Shown here: piece by piece, positions 1 through 12,208 of the stretch
Numbering within the stretch: the first letter of the stretch is position 1
How the letters are laid out: each line of letters starts with the position of its first letter
Assembly (NCBI GenBank): GCA_011634665.1
Contig: WAEK01000004.1
Span: 1,475,501-1,539,500, forward strand
Source: Mortierella sp. BCC40632
Lineage: Eukaryota > Mortierellomycota > Mortierellomycetes > Mortierellales > Mortierellaceae
DNA length: 64,000 nucleotides
Direction of reading: 5' to 3'
Notes under the pieces: generated by a model
The model's input: the letters and a program-made list of their open reading frames with translations, nothing else
Databases searched by the model: none
What the model was told of the DNA's origin: nothing
Position numbers and translations under genes: made by a program

Positions 1-3000
1 TCTGACACAGCGTCTGTATGATCCTAATCAGCCGCAGTCGAGCCCTCCTGTTGCTGCGTCAACCACTGCGTCGTCGTCGTCGTCTACTGCCTCGCCTGCG
101 GCAATTTCGTCAGCCTCTGGTTCGACGGCGGACCCTCTTGTCCGCTTGACCAAAGAGATTCAACAACTTGAAAAAAAAGTGATGGAGAAGCCGAGTCGTC
201 GGACTTTGGACGATGATGATGACGTCCTTGACACCGCAAACCATCGACTTGGAGGACACATGGGCTGGAATGCGCGCATCGAAACCTCTAAAAGGTAAGG
301 CGATGAACGAAAACGAAAGGAGGAAAGAGAAATAGAGAAAGAGAAAGAGACGGGAACGGGACAGGGCGAAGATGTAGGGAGATCCTTTTTTGGCAAGGAA
401 AGGGAAGGAGATGTGATAGTATCTTTTTTTTTTTTTTTGCCCGCCCTTGCCTCGTTATGCAATTTCCCAATGTTTCTTTTTTGGTGGGGAGACAGAGGAG
501 AGAAGAGACCAGTGGGTGGATGAGTTGTGGGCGAAAGCATGTATGCATCTCTGCGCACGTTCCTCTCTCTGCATTAATATCATGTACTCTTTGTACTCAA
601 TCACACAACACACGCATACCATTCTTCACCAATTATCTTTGACTAAAATTCCAACATGTGTTTTCCATTGTGTGTATGTATGCGACTATGCCTAGGTTGG
701 CCTACAAGTACCTAAAGCTTTTGCAGCTCGATTTCAAGTCCTCGCTGAAGCATGATATCGATACGCGATGTTGGAGACTCGCAATTTACCCGCTCATCGA
801 GGCTTTCCGAGCTGCTCTCCGAAACCCTGATCTGTCGGGAGAGAGTGAAGGCAGTCATCATTCACAGTCTGATCATGACGAGGATCTGCAAGAAAGCGTC
901 CGACATCACTTTGCGACTTTTATTGGATTTGCTCAAGAGTTTTACGAGACCTTGAAGACTGTTCTTCAAACCCTTGAAGTCAAGTATGGAACTCCACCCG
1001 GTACAGGAGGTGGCGGCGTGCTTCAGCCTCCACGTTGGCATCGTTGCGTCGGCATCTTAGGAGACCTTGCTCGCTACCGATGGTTGCATCGACTAAATGA
1101 TCCCGAGGAGAGCGCTAAGTCAAGTGTTGATTGGCTCGTAGCTGCGCGAAGACTTTACCGCGAAGCCATTGATCTTGGACCAGGAAATGGTAAAATGTAC
1201 AATCAACTGGCGCTTCTGTCGGGAGGTCGTGGTATGGAATCGCTCTATTACTACAGCAAAAGGTATGCGGTTTTCTTTCTTTTATTCCTTTTTTTCTTTT
1301 GGTACGACTGGTACTTCATAAGAGAATTCACACTAACGTCCTGTACCGATGGGTCTCCCCCCCCCTTACTTGTTTAGTTTGACTGTCAAGTCGTCGTTCA
1401 TGAATGCGCGCGAGACTTTGATGGCCTTTTTCTCCGCTAATGAGCAGATCAAGGCACTCCATGCACTGTCGCTCAAATCCGCCAATGCGAGAAAGGCTGC
1501 GCTGCTGAACACGAATATACAGGATTGTGAGGGCTCTTACTTGTTCCTTCAGGCGATGTTGTTTGGGAAAATCAACCTGGATGTGTTTGAAAAGAGGTTC
1601 AAAACGTTTGAAAAGCAGCTCCGACATGTTCATCAGCGCCGACCCTCCAACAACAATAATAACGGTATCGCCACCCCTACGATTACAGCCAGCAGCACCA
1701 ACAGCAACGGTCTCCAGGACATGGATGATAAGAACCTCAAGGATCGAAATTCCATGTCGTGGGAGAAGTTTTACTTTACAATGGCAGTCACCAACCTTGC
1801 GGCCTTGTATGAGTTTAACTGGACCACGTCCGTTATTGCCAAGTCGGCCACAGCATTTGGGCCGATGAAAGATCATCTTGCGACCGTGACGACGCTTCCA
1901 TACAGCTCCAAGCTACTGTTCTCGACAATGGAACAGGCCATGCAGCGATATCTTTCCAGTGTGGGCGAGAATCAAAAGGTGTTTTGTTCGACTCTGGAGG
2001 AGCAACGTGGGTGGTTGGTCTATTGTCTTGTGATCTTGATATGGATGTCCAGCCGACCATTTGGGACTAAAGAGGAAGGAATGATGGACAATTGGCTCAT
2101 GTTGGCCAACCACGAGACATTGCCAACATTCTGGAGCACTCTCGTCCGCTTTATGAACTATCACTGGTCCCAAATGACACCCTTTGAGCAATCGGATCTC
2201 TTGTCCAATCTGTCGGAGGAATTGTCTGCTGTGGAGACTGGTCATGGCGCGACAGGCTATTCGAAGGAGTCCCAGGAAGGGACCCAATTCTGTCTTTCAG
2301 CACCGCCTCTTGGACCCGAGTGGGAACTCCGTGGTTTGGCTTGGGTCCCGTATAGTCGGTATGGCCGACTTTTCAAGGAAGCACGACCTGCCCTAGATGA
2401 CAATGAGCTAAAGACTGGAGAACTGTGGAAACGAGGTAGTGTCAAGACGGAGGATTTGTCGAATCGATTTGTCGAGCTTAGTTTCATTTCCGCCTTGGTA
2501 AGGTTTATTTATTTTTTTCTTTTAATGGATGTTAAGAATGCTATGGTTTTTTATCACAAATCTAACAGTTTCTTTCCACTTCTTGACTCGTTTATAGCGA
2601 ATGGAGATTATCGAGTTTGACTTTTGTGACAATGCTTTCAAGGTGAACGAGATTCATCTGGCTAGAGTCGAAAAGCTGATGCCAGCCAAAGGAGAGCCTG
2701 GATCCTCACACTTGACAGTCAATGACGGGTTCTCATCAGACGATGCAGCTCTATCACCATCGCATGCAAGCTCCAGCTACGAAGATGCGGTCGAGGATGG
2801 CGAAAGTCTTGATGAGGATGACCTCTATTGGGATGGAATGCATGACATGGATCCGAATGACCCTGCGGTGGAAATTCTCGAATTGAAATCGAAGCGGGAC
2901 CGCCTTCGATCTATGTTGAGTGAGTCTGGCTCGTCACCTCGTAGGGATGGTCACGCTCGTGGTTCACAGCGAGGTCAAGGAGGAGGAAGTGTTAGTGGGA

Positions 3001-3797
3001 AGACTCAGGCACTCAAGTCTGGAAACAGGGCGACTGGTTCACGAAGCTACATGGAGCGCCGACAACAACACCATCGATCGAATGTCGACCTGCATCAGCA
3101 ACGCGCCGCCATGGTCACGGAAAACTCGACATTGGTCGTGGATACCAATTGCCTGATCTCGGACTGGACCATTGTGCAACGACTTGTGAATGCTGATCGA
3201 TGGACAGTGATTATTCCCCTGGCGGTCATTACCGAGCTGGATGGTCTCAAAAATAATCCGGCACCATTGGGACCTGCTGCTACCGCAGCGATCACATATC
3301 TGGAGGGATGTATGGCTCTGCCCAAGGCAAAGCGACCAAAGCGTCTCAAGATCCAGACCAGTCGTGGTAATTATATGAATGATTTGAGTTTCCGAGTTGA
3401 ATCCTTTGGATATGATCAACAACAGCAGCAACAGCAGCAGTCAAGCTATCAATCCAGTCATTACCGCAAGACAACAGCTTCTGGCGAAGGCGAAGGAGGT
3501 AGCACAGGAAGCGAAAGAGAAGAAGGGGAGGATGACGACGATGAAATGATTATGAGAAACCGGAATGTAGACGACTTTATCTTGAGTCTCTGTCTCTGGC
3601 ATCAGGAGAATGGACAAAGCTCATGGTCCCAGGCACGCCAGCAGCAGCAACAACAGTCGTCATCGACTTTGCAGCAGCAGCAAGGCGTGTTTTTGGTGAC
3701 AGATGATCGCAATTTGCGAGTCAAGGCGCGAGCAAGGATGGTTGAAGTGTTGGGAAAAGATGATGTCACAGTCCTGACCGCTGGACGATTCGTCTGA
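1..3797 (+). CDS. EST1/SMG6-like PIN-domain nuclease, 5' end outside window
   Basis: The gene is partial at the window edge. Exons read 1-294, 696-1262, 1378-2497 and 2598-3797, and all junctions keep frame, giving about 1059 visible residues. The middle carries an EST1/SMG5-7 type helical (TPR-like) region: 'YREAIDLGPGNGKMYNQLA' followed by a 'SLTVKSSFMNARE' segment is the typical signature. The C-terminus is a PIN nuclease domain with the expected acidic residues, in 'LVVDTNCL', 'ITELDG', 'VDDFI' and 'VTDDRN'. In animals SMG6 cuts nonsense-mediated-decay targets and EST1 proteins also act at telomeres; the same role here is inference from the family. Unusual: a glutamine-rich and acidic insertion of about 60-75 residues sits inside the PIN domain. 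The four acidic positions suggest an active nuclease rather than an SMG5-like inactive one. It is convergent with the next gene. Confidence 0.88.
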
Positions 3798-4389
3798 GAT
3801 AACCGATATTTTTTTTTTAAGATATGAGGGGAGGGAGACAGGGAAGAAAGGGATATTTTGTTAGTAAAATTTCAGCGTCCTCGTATGTTCTGAGGTACTC
3901 TGTAGTATTTGAAAAGAATGTTATTTTTGGTCAGATCGGCATCATCCATCCCTTGGCGAAAGAAGACAGCAAGGCTTGACGCAAGCATAGCATTCCTCTT
4001 CTTCTGTCTCCACCCGCTCAATTCAGGGGCACACAACAGTCATCCCAAACTATGTTTCCCATCTCCTCGTGGAACTGAGAGGAATGCGGGGTCAGAAATC
4101 TTACAGGGTGCTAAGACAGAGCACATGATATTCGACTGTGTGTGAGTGTACATATTCTCTCCCGCCTCGCTTTTGATAATTTTCCCCCTGTGGCGTGAAC
4201 CGTCATCATCGGCCTTGCCCACGGTTTGGATGTCGAGTCAGCTCATAATTATTCTGAGAGGCCGCATCCTTATCGAGTATCGTCGGTAAGAAACGCCTCT
4301 GAGACAAAGACAAAATCAATTTGTGGATACTGGAAATAATTGTTTGTGGATTTATGGATACAAGAATAAAAACAAGAAGCGCTAGTTCT
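3798..4389. other. Convergent intergenic region
   Basis: This is the region between the 3' ends of the EST1/SMG6-like gene and the acyl-CoA dehydrogenase gene. It is AT-moderate with a T8 run just after the first stop codon. I see no gene. It must hold the 3' ends of both transcripts, but no clear polyadenylation motif stands out. Confidence 0.5.
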
Positions 4390-6058
4390 CTACTTGGCGA
4401 CACGGTCAACGACACCCTTGCCAATGATCAAACGCTGGACCTGAGAAGTGCCCTCATAGATCTGGAAGATCTTGGAGTCTCTGTACAACTTTTCAACGGG
4501 GTATTCTGTGTTGAAACCAGCACCACCAAAGACCTGAACAGCATCACAGGCAGACTTGACAGCCACATCCGAGGCCAAGGCCTTGGCAATCGAGGCCTCC
4601 CAGGTGTTGCGCTGACCGTTATCCTTCATCCAACCAGACTTCCAGACCATGTTGCGAGCAGCCTCAATACCGATCGCCATATCAGCAATCATGAACTGAA
4701 CAGCCTGGTGGTCAATGATGGCCTTGCCCATGGTCTTGCGGTCCATAGCGTACTTGGTAGCCTCGACCATGGCACGGCGGGCCAAACCGACGGCACCGGC
4801 AGCGACCAAAGGACGAGTGATATCAAAAGCACCCATGGCGATCTTGAATCCCTGACCGGGGGCACCGAGACTAGATCAAGAGAAAGAAGAGGGAGTCCAA
4901 TTAGAGTTGGGAGATTTTCATGAATCACATGCATCTGCAAGGTCAGCATCTTTCCGTGCAGATGGAAGGGAGAGAGAGAGAGAGAGGAAGGTGGCCACAC
5001 AACAAAGACTGGTAACATACACGTTCTCCTCAGGGACCTCGACATCCTCAAAGGTGATTCCACGGGTATCACTGGCACGCTGGCCCATGTTCTGCTCCTT
5101 GCGTCCGACAATGATGCCCTTGGAGTTGCCATCGACGATGAAACCAGTGAAAGCCTGGCCAGCTCTGGCGTTGGCATCGGTCTAAAAGGGGAATGAGGAG
5201 AATTGATCAAGCGGAAAAGAAGAAGAAGAGGAAATCGCAGGACGTGTGAATAAAATGGTCACTTCTCGCTCTTGCATTTGAGTGGAGCAAATCATCTATC
5301 CCCGGAGGCTCCTCTTTTTGTCCATGCCACGGTTCAGACATTCAAGATCCGCACCAAAGGAGAGAAAGAGGGGGAGAGGAAAAAATAACACGAAAAGCAA
5401 ACGCGACTCCTCTCCTTTGTACACCCTTTCCCAGAAAGTCTCATTGCTTTACCTTGGCGAGCACAAAGTACCAGTTGGCCTTGCCTCCGTTGGTAATCCA
5501 CATCTTTTGTCCATTAATGACCCACTTGTCTCCCTTCTTGACGGCCTTGGTCTGAATTCCAGCGACATCTGAGCCAGCACCAGGCTCAGTCACACAGTAG
5601 GCAGCCATCAAAGGCTCCTCAGTCATTCTTCCCAAGTACTTCTTCTTCTGGAAATCGTTGGCAGCGACCATCAGGGGAGCCTCAGCAAGACCGTTGGCCT
5701 CAATGGCAGTCTGGATACCCGAGCATCCATAAGCGAGTTCCTCCGAGACGAGCGATCCCTCAAAGACACCCAATCCGATACCACCATATTCTTGAGGAAC
5801 ATGCGTGTTGACGAGACCCAATTCCCAGGCCTTGCGGATCAACTCTGTTGGGTATTCGCCTGTACGATCATGATGAGCGGCGACGGGGATGATTTCCTCC
5901 TCGGCAAACTTGCGAGCGAGTTCCTGGATGGCGGCTTGATCCTCGTTCAAGCCGAAGCCGACGTTCTTTGTGGCCAACGAGCTTGAGAAGCTGCGGGTGG
6001 CGGTCCATTGGGCAGCCGTGGGGAGGCGACGAAGCGTGGAAGCGGCGGTGCGGAGCAT
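4390..6058 (-). CDS. ACADM: Medium-chain acyl-CoA dehydrogenase, mitochondrial
   Basis: Three exons on the minus strand (6058-5453, 5181-5021, 4870-4390) give a 415-residue protein with clean GT-AG junctions. It catalyses the FAD-dependent first step of fatty acid beta-oxidation in the mitochondrial matrix. The N-terminus is an Arg/Ser-rich presequence (begins [18 protein letters not shown]). The body follows medium-chain acyl-CoA dehydrogenase closely: '[15 protein letters not shown]', the '[12 protein letters not shown]' FAD-site signature, '[17 protein letters not shown]' and '[11 protein letters not shown]'. The catalytic glutamate lies in 'FQIYEGTSQ' near residue 395. Length matches the family. 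The upstream region is GA-rich on the plus strand, so a CT block precedes the start on the coding strand. Short-chain or isovaleryl relatives are possible, but the match is best to the medium-chain enzyme. Confidence 0.95.
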
Positions 6059-7187
6059 GACGAGGGGGATAAGAGACGGTTAGAGTGGAGAGGATAAAAA
6101 GGAGGGTTGGGAATGAGAAAAGAAGAAGAAGAAAAAAAGAGAGAGAATGGGAGAGGACTGAATGAGAAAAAGGGAAAAAAAAAGAAAAGAGAGATGTGGA
6201 GAAGTCGAGGTGGACTAATGAATGCGATGACCGAGGACATCAGAGCAACGCACGCCGCACGTGAAAAAAAAAAAAAAAAAAGGGCCAAAGGGTCACACGT
6301 GCAGCAGAGCCTCTGTTACGCGTCGTGGAGACAAGGCGGGGAAGTGCTCTCTCGCTTCTACAGAAACAGAACACTTCACTAACATGGAGGGGTTGGTTGA
6401 TCAAAGAAAACTATTCTTGTCCGTTGGTGACCCTGTGCCGTGGCGACTATTATTTCCTGAACAGCTGAACAGGGGGACCATTGAGTGGGCGACATTGACT
6501 AATTTAAGTTTGACCAAGAGTGCTTTCCACTGCAGAGCAGGCTTACTCGGTTCTCCCTAGGCCTGGGCAAAACTCTCTTTCAGAAAGTCATTTTATGGCT
6601 CTGTCCTAGTAGTCACCGTCTGGTGCAGCTTCTGGAGCTTCTTGAAAGGAAAAGGAGGAGAGGCGCTCGTATCTTCAATTGATGAGTTCGTTCACGAAAA
6701 AGTAAATACTTGAATTGACTGAAGTTAGACCCAAGGACCATCCTACATGTGCCACACTCTCACTCACTCACTCACTCACTCACTCACTCTCTTGTGCTAA
6801 TGGGCTACCATTTGTTCCTTAGAAATGTTCACTATCAAACCTGTAAGTTTCTTGATGAACCCAGCTTGTGGTTTAGTGTAAACTCGATCAGCTCAAGACA
6901 GGAGCCATTGGCTCTTTGGATCGTAGCGTGGGGGTAATTGACCGGTAACATCAATGCCAATAAGCTGAATATTTGTCAAAAAAAGAGGCCGAGTACTGGT
7001 TCCTGGTGAGATACCGTAGTAGGAAATAGACTCTTTCTATCAGAGAGCCTCCGTCAGATTTGGCGGCGGCGGTTCGAAAGCAGCAACAAACCTAAGCCAC
7101 CTTTTTTTTTTTTTTTTTTTTTTTAGGTACTGCCATGCAAAGGCAGGTCTATTCCAGGCTACTCGACTCCCTTCATCTTCATCAGTC
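6059..7187. promoter_or_regulatory. Divergent promoter region between ACADM and NOP53
   Basis: About 1.1 kb separates two divergently transcribed genes. It holds a purine-rich block at about 6110-6200 (CT-rich on the ACADM coding strand), an A17 run near 6265, a CACT tetranucleotide repeat at 6758-6789 and a long T run near 7105-7124, about 65 nt before the NOP53 start. No gene was recognised. Confidence 0.45.
6758..6789. repeat. CACT tetranucleotide microsatellite
   Basis: About eight tandem copies of CACT, with slight imperfection at the edges, lie in the intergenic region between ACADM and NOP53. Confidence 0.9.
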
Positions 7188-8878
7188 ATGACAACCAAAG
7201 TCGCTCCCTCACGTCAGCCTAGCCGCAAGGGCAAAAAGGCCTGGCGCAAGAATGTAGACATCAATGATGTCGAAGAGAACCTCTCGGAACTCAGGGCCGA
7301 AGAGCGTACGACTGGGTAGGGATCTCCTCCAATGAAACTAACCGCCCGAGAGCGATCCTGATGCAATGCAAACAAAGATTACTGAACGGCATCTACACTA
7401 TTCTCATCATTGACCCTTTCATCTTCACAGTGGCAAGGTGCATTTGCAGTCGAACGATTCACTCTTCACCATGGATACAAAGGGCGACGGCCAGGTACTT
7501 AAAGAGCTCCGCAAAAACCGACCTCTCAAGATGGATGAGATTCTGGAAGAGCGCTCAAAGGTCCCGGCAGTGGCAGGTCAAAAAAAGACTCTCTCAACGT
7601 CTGCACCCATTGATCCTGCGGCCGCCAAGGCTACTGGAAAGATCTCAAAGGCTGAGAAGGCTAGATTGTTGGCCATGATTCGACGAAAGACTTCAGCTTC
7701 TCTCTTTGCGCCTGTCACAAAGCCCTTGGGTCGCCGTGGTATGACTGATGCTGTCAAGTCTGCAGGATCTTACGACGTCTGGGAGGTCGAATCCAGTGCA
7801 CCAGCAACGACCACCAGTGGGAAGGATGATTTTGTTGATTCGATCATCACCAAGGTGGCTGTCAAGGCCCCCAAGTCCTTAAAGAACAAGCCAAAGGCTG
7901 CCATCCCTGCCGTCAAGGAGGCGCATCCCGGAGCATCCTACAACCCAACCATGCAGGATCACCAGGAGCTGTTGAAGCTTGCCAACGCAGAGGAGCAGAG
8001 GATCTTGGATAAAAAGAAGAAGTTAGAGGATCAGCTTGCTTATCCCAAGGAGCTTGATGAAATGCTGCCTTACAATGATCAGACTGGAGGACTGCTCACC
8101 GACTCTGAAGATGAAGAAGAAGAGGAGGAAGAAGAGGAGGCTGAGGATGATTCCGAGGAGGGAGCTAATGCTGCCAGCACTAAGAAAAAGGGCAAGAAGA
8201 CCCAGACAGAGCGAAACCGTCTTGCACGCGCAGCTGAAAAGGCAAAGGAAGAAGCCGAGTTGAAGCGGCAAAAGAGTTTGTTGAAGCAGACCAACCGTGT
8301 CAATGAGATCATGAAGACGATCGAAAAGGAAGAGACCGAGCTGGAAAAGAGAATCACAGAGAGCGAACAAAAGAGAGAGGAGAAGGAAAAGGCGGGTATG
8401 AAGCGTGTTGGAAGATTCAAGTAAGTAATTCTGGCGCATGGATTTCCTTCTTGGTAGAGTCGGAAGAACTATTGGTATTAACCCTCCATGATTTTTCTCG
8501 TTCGCTTTCTTCTCTCGCAGTGTTCCTAAGGAGAGGATAAATTACCAGTTGTCGGATGAGCTTTCAGAATCTCTCCGTCAGCTCAAGCCCGAGGGTAGCT
8601 TGATGAAGGATCGGTTCCAGAGTTTTGTCGAGCGAAACCTCATCGAGCCCAGAGTTCATGTTGCGTACGTTGCGACCTTGTTTTTATTGCTTTTTATACC
8701 TTTTTTGTTTCCTATGTTTAGGAAGCTTTTTTGAAAGGTGATATGCTAATATGAACTTTTTTTTTCTTTTCTCCCTCTCGCATACACTTTTGGCGACTAT
8801 AGTAAGCGCCGCAGATACAAGCTCAAGACGTACGAGAAGCACTCGTACAAGCGTTTCGACAACCCAATGCATGGCTAA
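7188..8878 (+). CDS. NOP53: Ribosome biogenesis protein NOP53 (GLTSCR2 family)
   Basis: Four exons (7188-7315, 7431-8420, 8521-8664, 8803-8878) encode 445 residues. NOP53 is a nucleolar factor for maturation of the large ribosomal subunit that recruits the exosome and Mtr4 to process 27S/7S pre-rRNA. The N-terminus has the family signature '[19 protein letters not shown]', followed by '[16 protein letters not shown]', a central acidic stretch (residues near 8110-8160) and a long lysine/glutamate helix. The end '[18 protein letters not shown]' is the conserved C-terminal block. The conserved N-terminal block begins just after the ATG at 7188. Length is close to other fungal homologues. The poly-T tract at 7105-7124 lies upstream. 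Confidence 0.93.
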
Positions 8879-10331
8879 TAGCACTCGCAGCATTCACAAT
8901 TTCTATCAGCCGATTCCATGTATCATATCGTTTCATATTAAAAAAGCTACATTCACTTGGACTTTGACAATGAACAAGGCTTCTAGCTAGCATTTGTGTA
9001 CGTGGGATGTGAGATGGTGGGCAAAATTTCAACTGCCAATGCTATTTTGTCTAGAGAGGGAAGCACTGAGATCTTTGACAAGACTTGCTGACTAAACGAT
9101 CGCAGTCTATAGAGCATTCTTTTCCTAGAAATGATGGCTCCGTAGTCCTATCCAAATAACTTTCTACACCGCAGTCGAGACTTTGTCATATGTGGCCTTT
9201 TTTTTTTTTTTTTTTTTTGGTAGATGCTCTTCAACCATCCTAAACAGAGCACAGTCTACTGAACGCACAAGTCTGATTTATAAGAAAAACGCAATTTCTG
9301 TCAGGCTAACGCCTCAATTCCGCCCCACAATATCCTAATTAGGTGTCAACAAATGGAGCTCAAGACCAGGATCTACCCGATTGTGGTATGTATCTTAATT
9401 GTTGCAGCTGCTGTTATTGTTGATTTCTTTTGCAGAGGCCGTGGGTAAAAAATCAACGACCGAATTGTACAGAACCCCCGGGTGATGATTGCATGTTCGG
9501 GAGTCCAAGAGAAGAAAGAGTGAGGAAAAAGAGGGAAAGTAGCCGAAGCACCCAATGGAAAGACTGGATATTCTTTTTGGTCGATTGGAGTTGGTGCCGT
9601 AGGCGGAGAAAGGGTAATCCGGAGCAGACTCCAAGGACTACAAAAGACCTCTCTCTCATTTTTCTTCGCGCGCCAGCCTCAATGGCGTCATTTGCGACCC
9701 CGTGATCCGATACCCCGCAGCCAGAGCCTTCTCTTCTTCATCCCACTCCCATTACTCCCTCGACCCTTCTGACAAAACATCCAAGGTCAAGTCTTCAGGA
9801 CGACGTTGGTTACCGTGATACTTCTGCTCCAAAGGGCAGAAGGGTGTGACATCAGCTGAGAGCGTCCTACGATGAGCAAGTAACGGGTTGCAAGAACACA
9901 GGGACAAAAGTGCGACCTATCCGTCTTCTCCCGGTGAGGAACGGTGAGGAACGAGATTCGACCAACGGCTTGCCCGCGCCACTCTGGTTGCACATGAAAT
10001 CCGACAGGTCAACTCGTTTTTTTTCCTCCCTCACTGCCACCTCCTCCCCTCTGCCCACCTGGACGGACAGCCCGAGAGCTGCTCTTAAAAGGCCTCCTTT
10101 ACCCAACGTCTTTTTTTTCTCTCTCTCTTTCTCTCTTTCTCCCTCCCCTTCACTTCCCTCTTCAGCGCTTTCCGATTCCTTATTGTAAATTCTCACCTCC
10201 CTCCTCCAAGACAAGCTCTTCAGAACCAAGGAAAAAATCAAGCAAACAAGTTAACAAAAACCAAGTACAGGCAATTACTCACCAATCCACAACCAAAAAA
10301 GAAGATCAGCCATCCCCACAACACCAAAACC
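8879..10331. other. Intergenic region, mostly unassigned
   Basis: About 1.45 kb between NOP53 and the SET-domain gene. It holds T runs (near 9200) and a CT-rich block at about 10110-10160 that probably belongs to the downstream promoter. A possible two-exon reading frame at 9353-9385 and 9436-9705 (about 100 residues, basic) has usable splice signals but no recognisable similarity. I do not call it a gene. Confidence 0.4.
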
Positions 10332-11502
10332 ATGCCTGTCACTTATACCAAAGTCGAAAAGATCACAGATGCCGCCGCTGTAAAGCAGGCCTACAAGCCA
10401 ACACACCCCGGCATTTTTGAGGTCGTTTATGCCGAGGGCGATTACAACTCGAAGCTTGTTGCCAACCGAGATTTTGCCAAGGGTGAGGTGATCTGTCGGG
10501 TGGAGGGTACGACATCTGGACCAAAGCGATACACTAGTGTCCAAGTTTCCAAGGACCAGCATATCGAATTGAATTCCGATCGTAAGTACACTTTGTGTCA
10601 GGACTGTTGACCAGCATTCCGAGAACAAGAACATAAGAGTAGAGAGAGAGAGAGAGAGAGAGAAAGTGCTGTGGGGGAGCGGGGGAAAGAGAGCAATCCA
10701 CATTCCGCGTGGCCGAAATCAAGGATGCAGGTTCTATTCGGGACAAAAAAAAAACTCGCCTCTCTACGGAGAAAAGAACCTTTTGGGGCATAGACTTTTG
10801 CCCAAAAGTTAGCAATTGCAAGGCCAGGAAAGAGAGATAGATAGAGTGTGTGTGAGAGAGAGAAAGAGAACGAGATGGCACTAGTGTTGCAGTCACTTTA
10901 TCGGATCTGGGTCTCAGTGTGGAGAATTTGCATGCTAGCTATGTTGTTGATTGTTGATTGTTGATTGTTGTTGTTTCTTTACCCGTACTCACATACGCTC
11001 CGATCTAATGTATATTACTGTTGCTGTAGTTGTGTTCATGAACCATTCCTGCAACCCCACCGTTAATCTGGACACTGACACCATGACTGTCGTCGCAGTT
11101 GCTGATCTCAAAGCAGGCAAGTGATCATCATCTAAAGGAGAATATTGATGTTGCGTTTCTTCCTCTTGAAGCAGCAGCAATTGCTCTTTGACAAAAAATC
11201 CCTTTTTTTTGAGACCCCAAGGAGAGAAGACTTCTCGATCTTTTCATTCCTAACCGTCATTTTTTTTTTTTTTTTTTTTTCTTCCTTGTCCGTGTGATCT
11301 GGATTCAACAGGAGACAGCCTTACTTTCTTTTACCCCTCAAGTGAGTGGGAGATGGATCAGCCCTTCCCATGCTGGTGCGGGTCAGAAGAGTGCATTCAG
11401 AGCGTCCGGGGTGCAAAGTTCTTGTCCAAGGAGGTCATGTCCCGTTACTTCGTTACTAAGCATATCCAGGACTCGCTTGATGAACGTGAAAGGAGCGCCT
11501 AA
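10332..11502 (+). CDS. Small SET-domain protein methyltransferase
   Basis: Three exons (10332-10581, 11030-11116, 11312-11502) give 175 residues. The second donor is GC rather than GT (GCAAGT at 11117); the frame only closes when it is used. The protein is a minimal SET domain. It has the catalytic 'NHSCNPTVN' motif, the substrate-site aromatic segment 'TFFYPSSEW', and a C-terminal post-SET zinc motif of the form C-x-C-x4-C in 'CWCGSEEC'. SET proteins transfer methyl groups from S-adenosylmethionine to lysine on histones or other proteins; the substrate here cannot be told. No pre-SET, MYND or other targeting domain is present, so it resembles the short, stand-alone SET proteins found in fungi and bacteria. 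It lies 242 nt upstream of the isoleucyl-tRNA synthetase gene on the same strand. Confidence 0.85.
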
Positions 11503-11744
11503 AAGATTCAATAAAGAAGATCTCCCTTTTTCTCTCTCTCTCTCCTTCACCCCCAAAGGGGTCATCGACCGAAGGACTGTGCTCGCCCGCGTAACAGAAG
11601 AGCGGGCGAAACTTTGAAGGGGTTAAGCCACACAAACCCAAAGAAGTCAAAAGAACTGGCAGCTCTTTGGTTGAATAGGCCTTTTTTTTTTTTTTTTTTT
11701 TTTTCTCTTTTGTTCTTTTTCCAAACGTCCTGTAACTACTCATC

Positions 11745-12166
11745 ATGGCTGACGGTAAGAGCTAGGAGGAGGAAGCATGGAACCATCCTTGGCAAAGCAC
11801 CACCAAGGAAAGAACAGTTCAATCAGCCGTATCTTCATCCATGGATCCCATGCGCTACTCTGCCTACCTGAGTGGTAGCGATGGGCTTTGTGACTCATCC
11901 ACGATGTTTGCGGAGGGCGAAACTACCCTTTCACATGGACACTGGTCCTCCAGATCACTTTCGGCATAGTTCTCATTCTTTTATATTTTGTATAAACCTA
12001 TGGCCACATCCTTAGGGGCTGCTCAGTTCTCCTTCCCTAAGGAGGAAGAAAAAGTTCTTGCATTCTGGCGCGAGATCGATGCGGTATGTGTCTTGTCAGA
12101 TTCCATTGGTTGGTCCTGAACTCTCAAGAGGATCGCCCTGTGGCTCATTCAAATGAACTATGACTA

Positions 12167-12208
<42 letters not shown>

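Noticed and set aside
9353..9705. Possible two-exon small basic protein between NOP53 and the SET gene
   Set aside because: Splice signals are usable, but the intron would be only 50 nt and the translation shows no similarity or conserved-looking segment.
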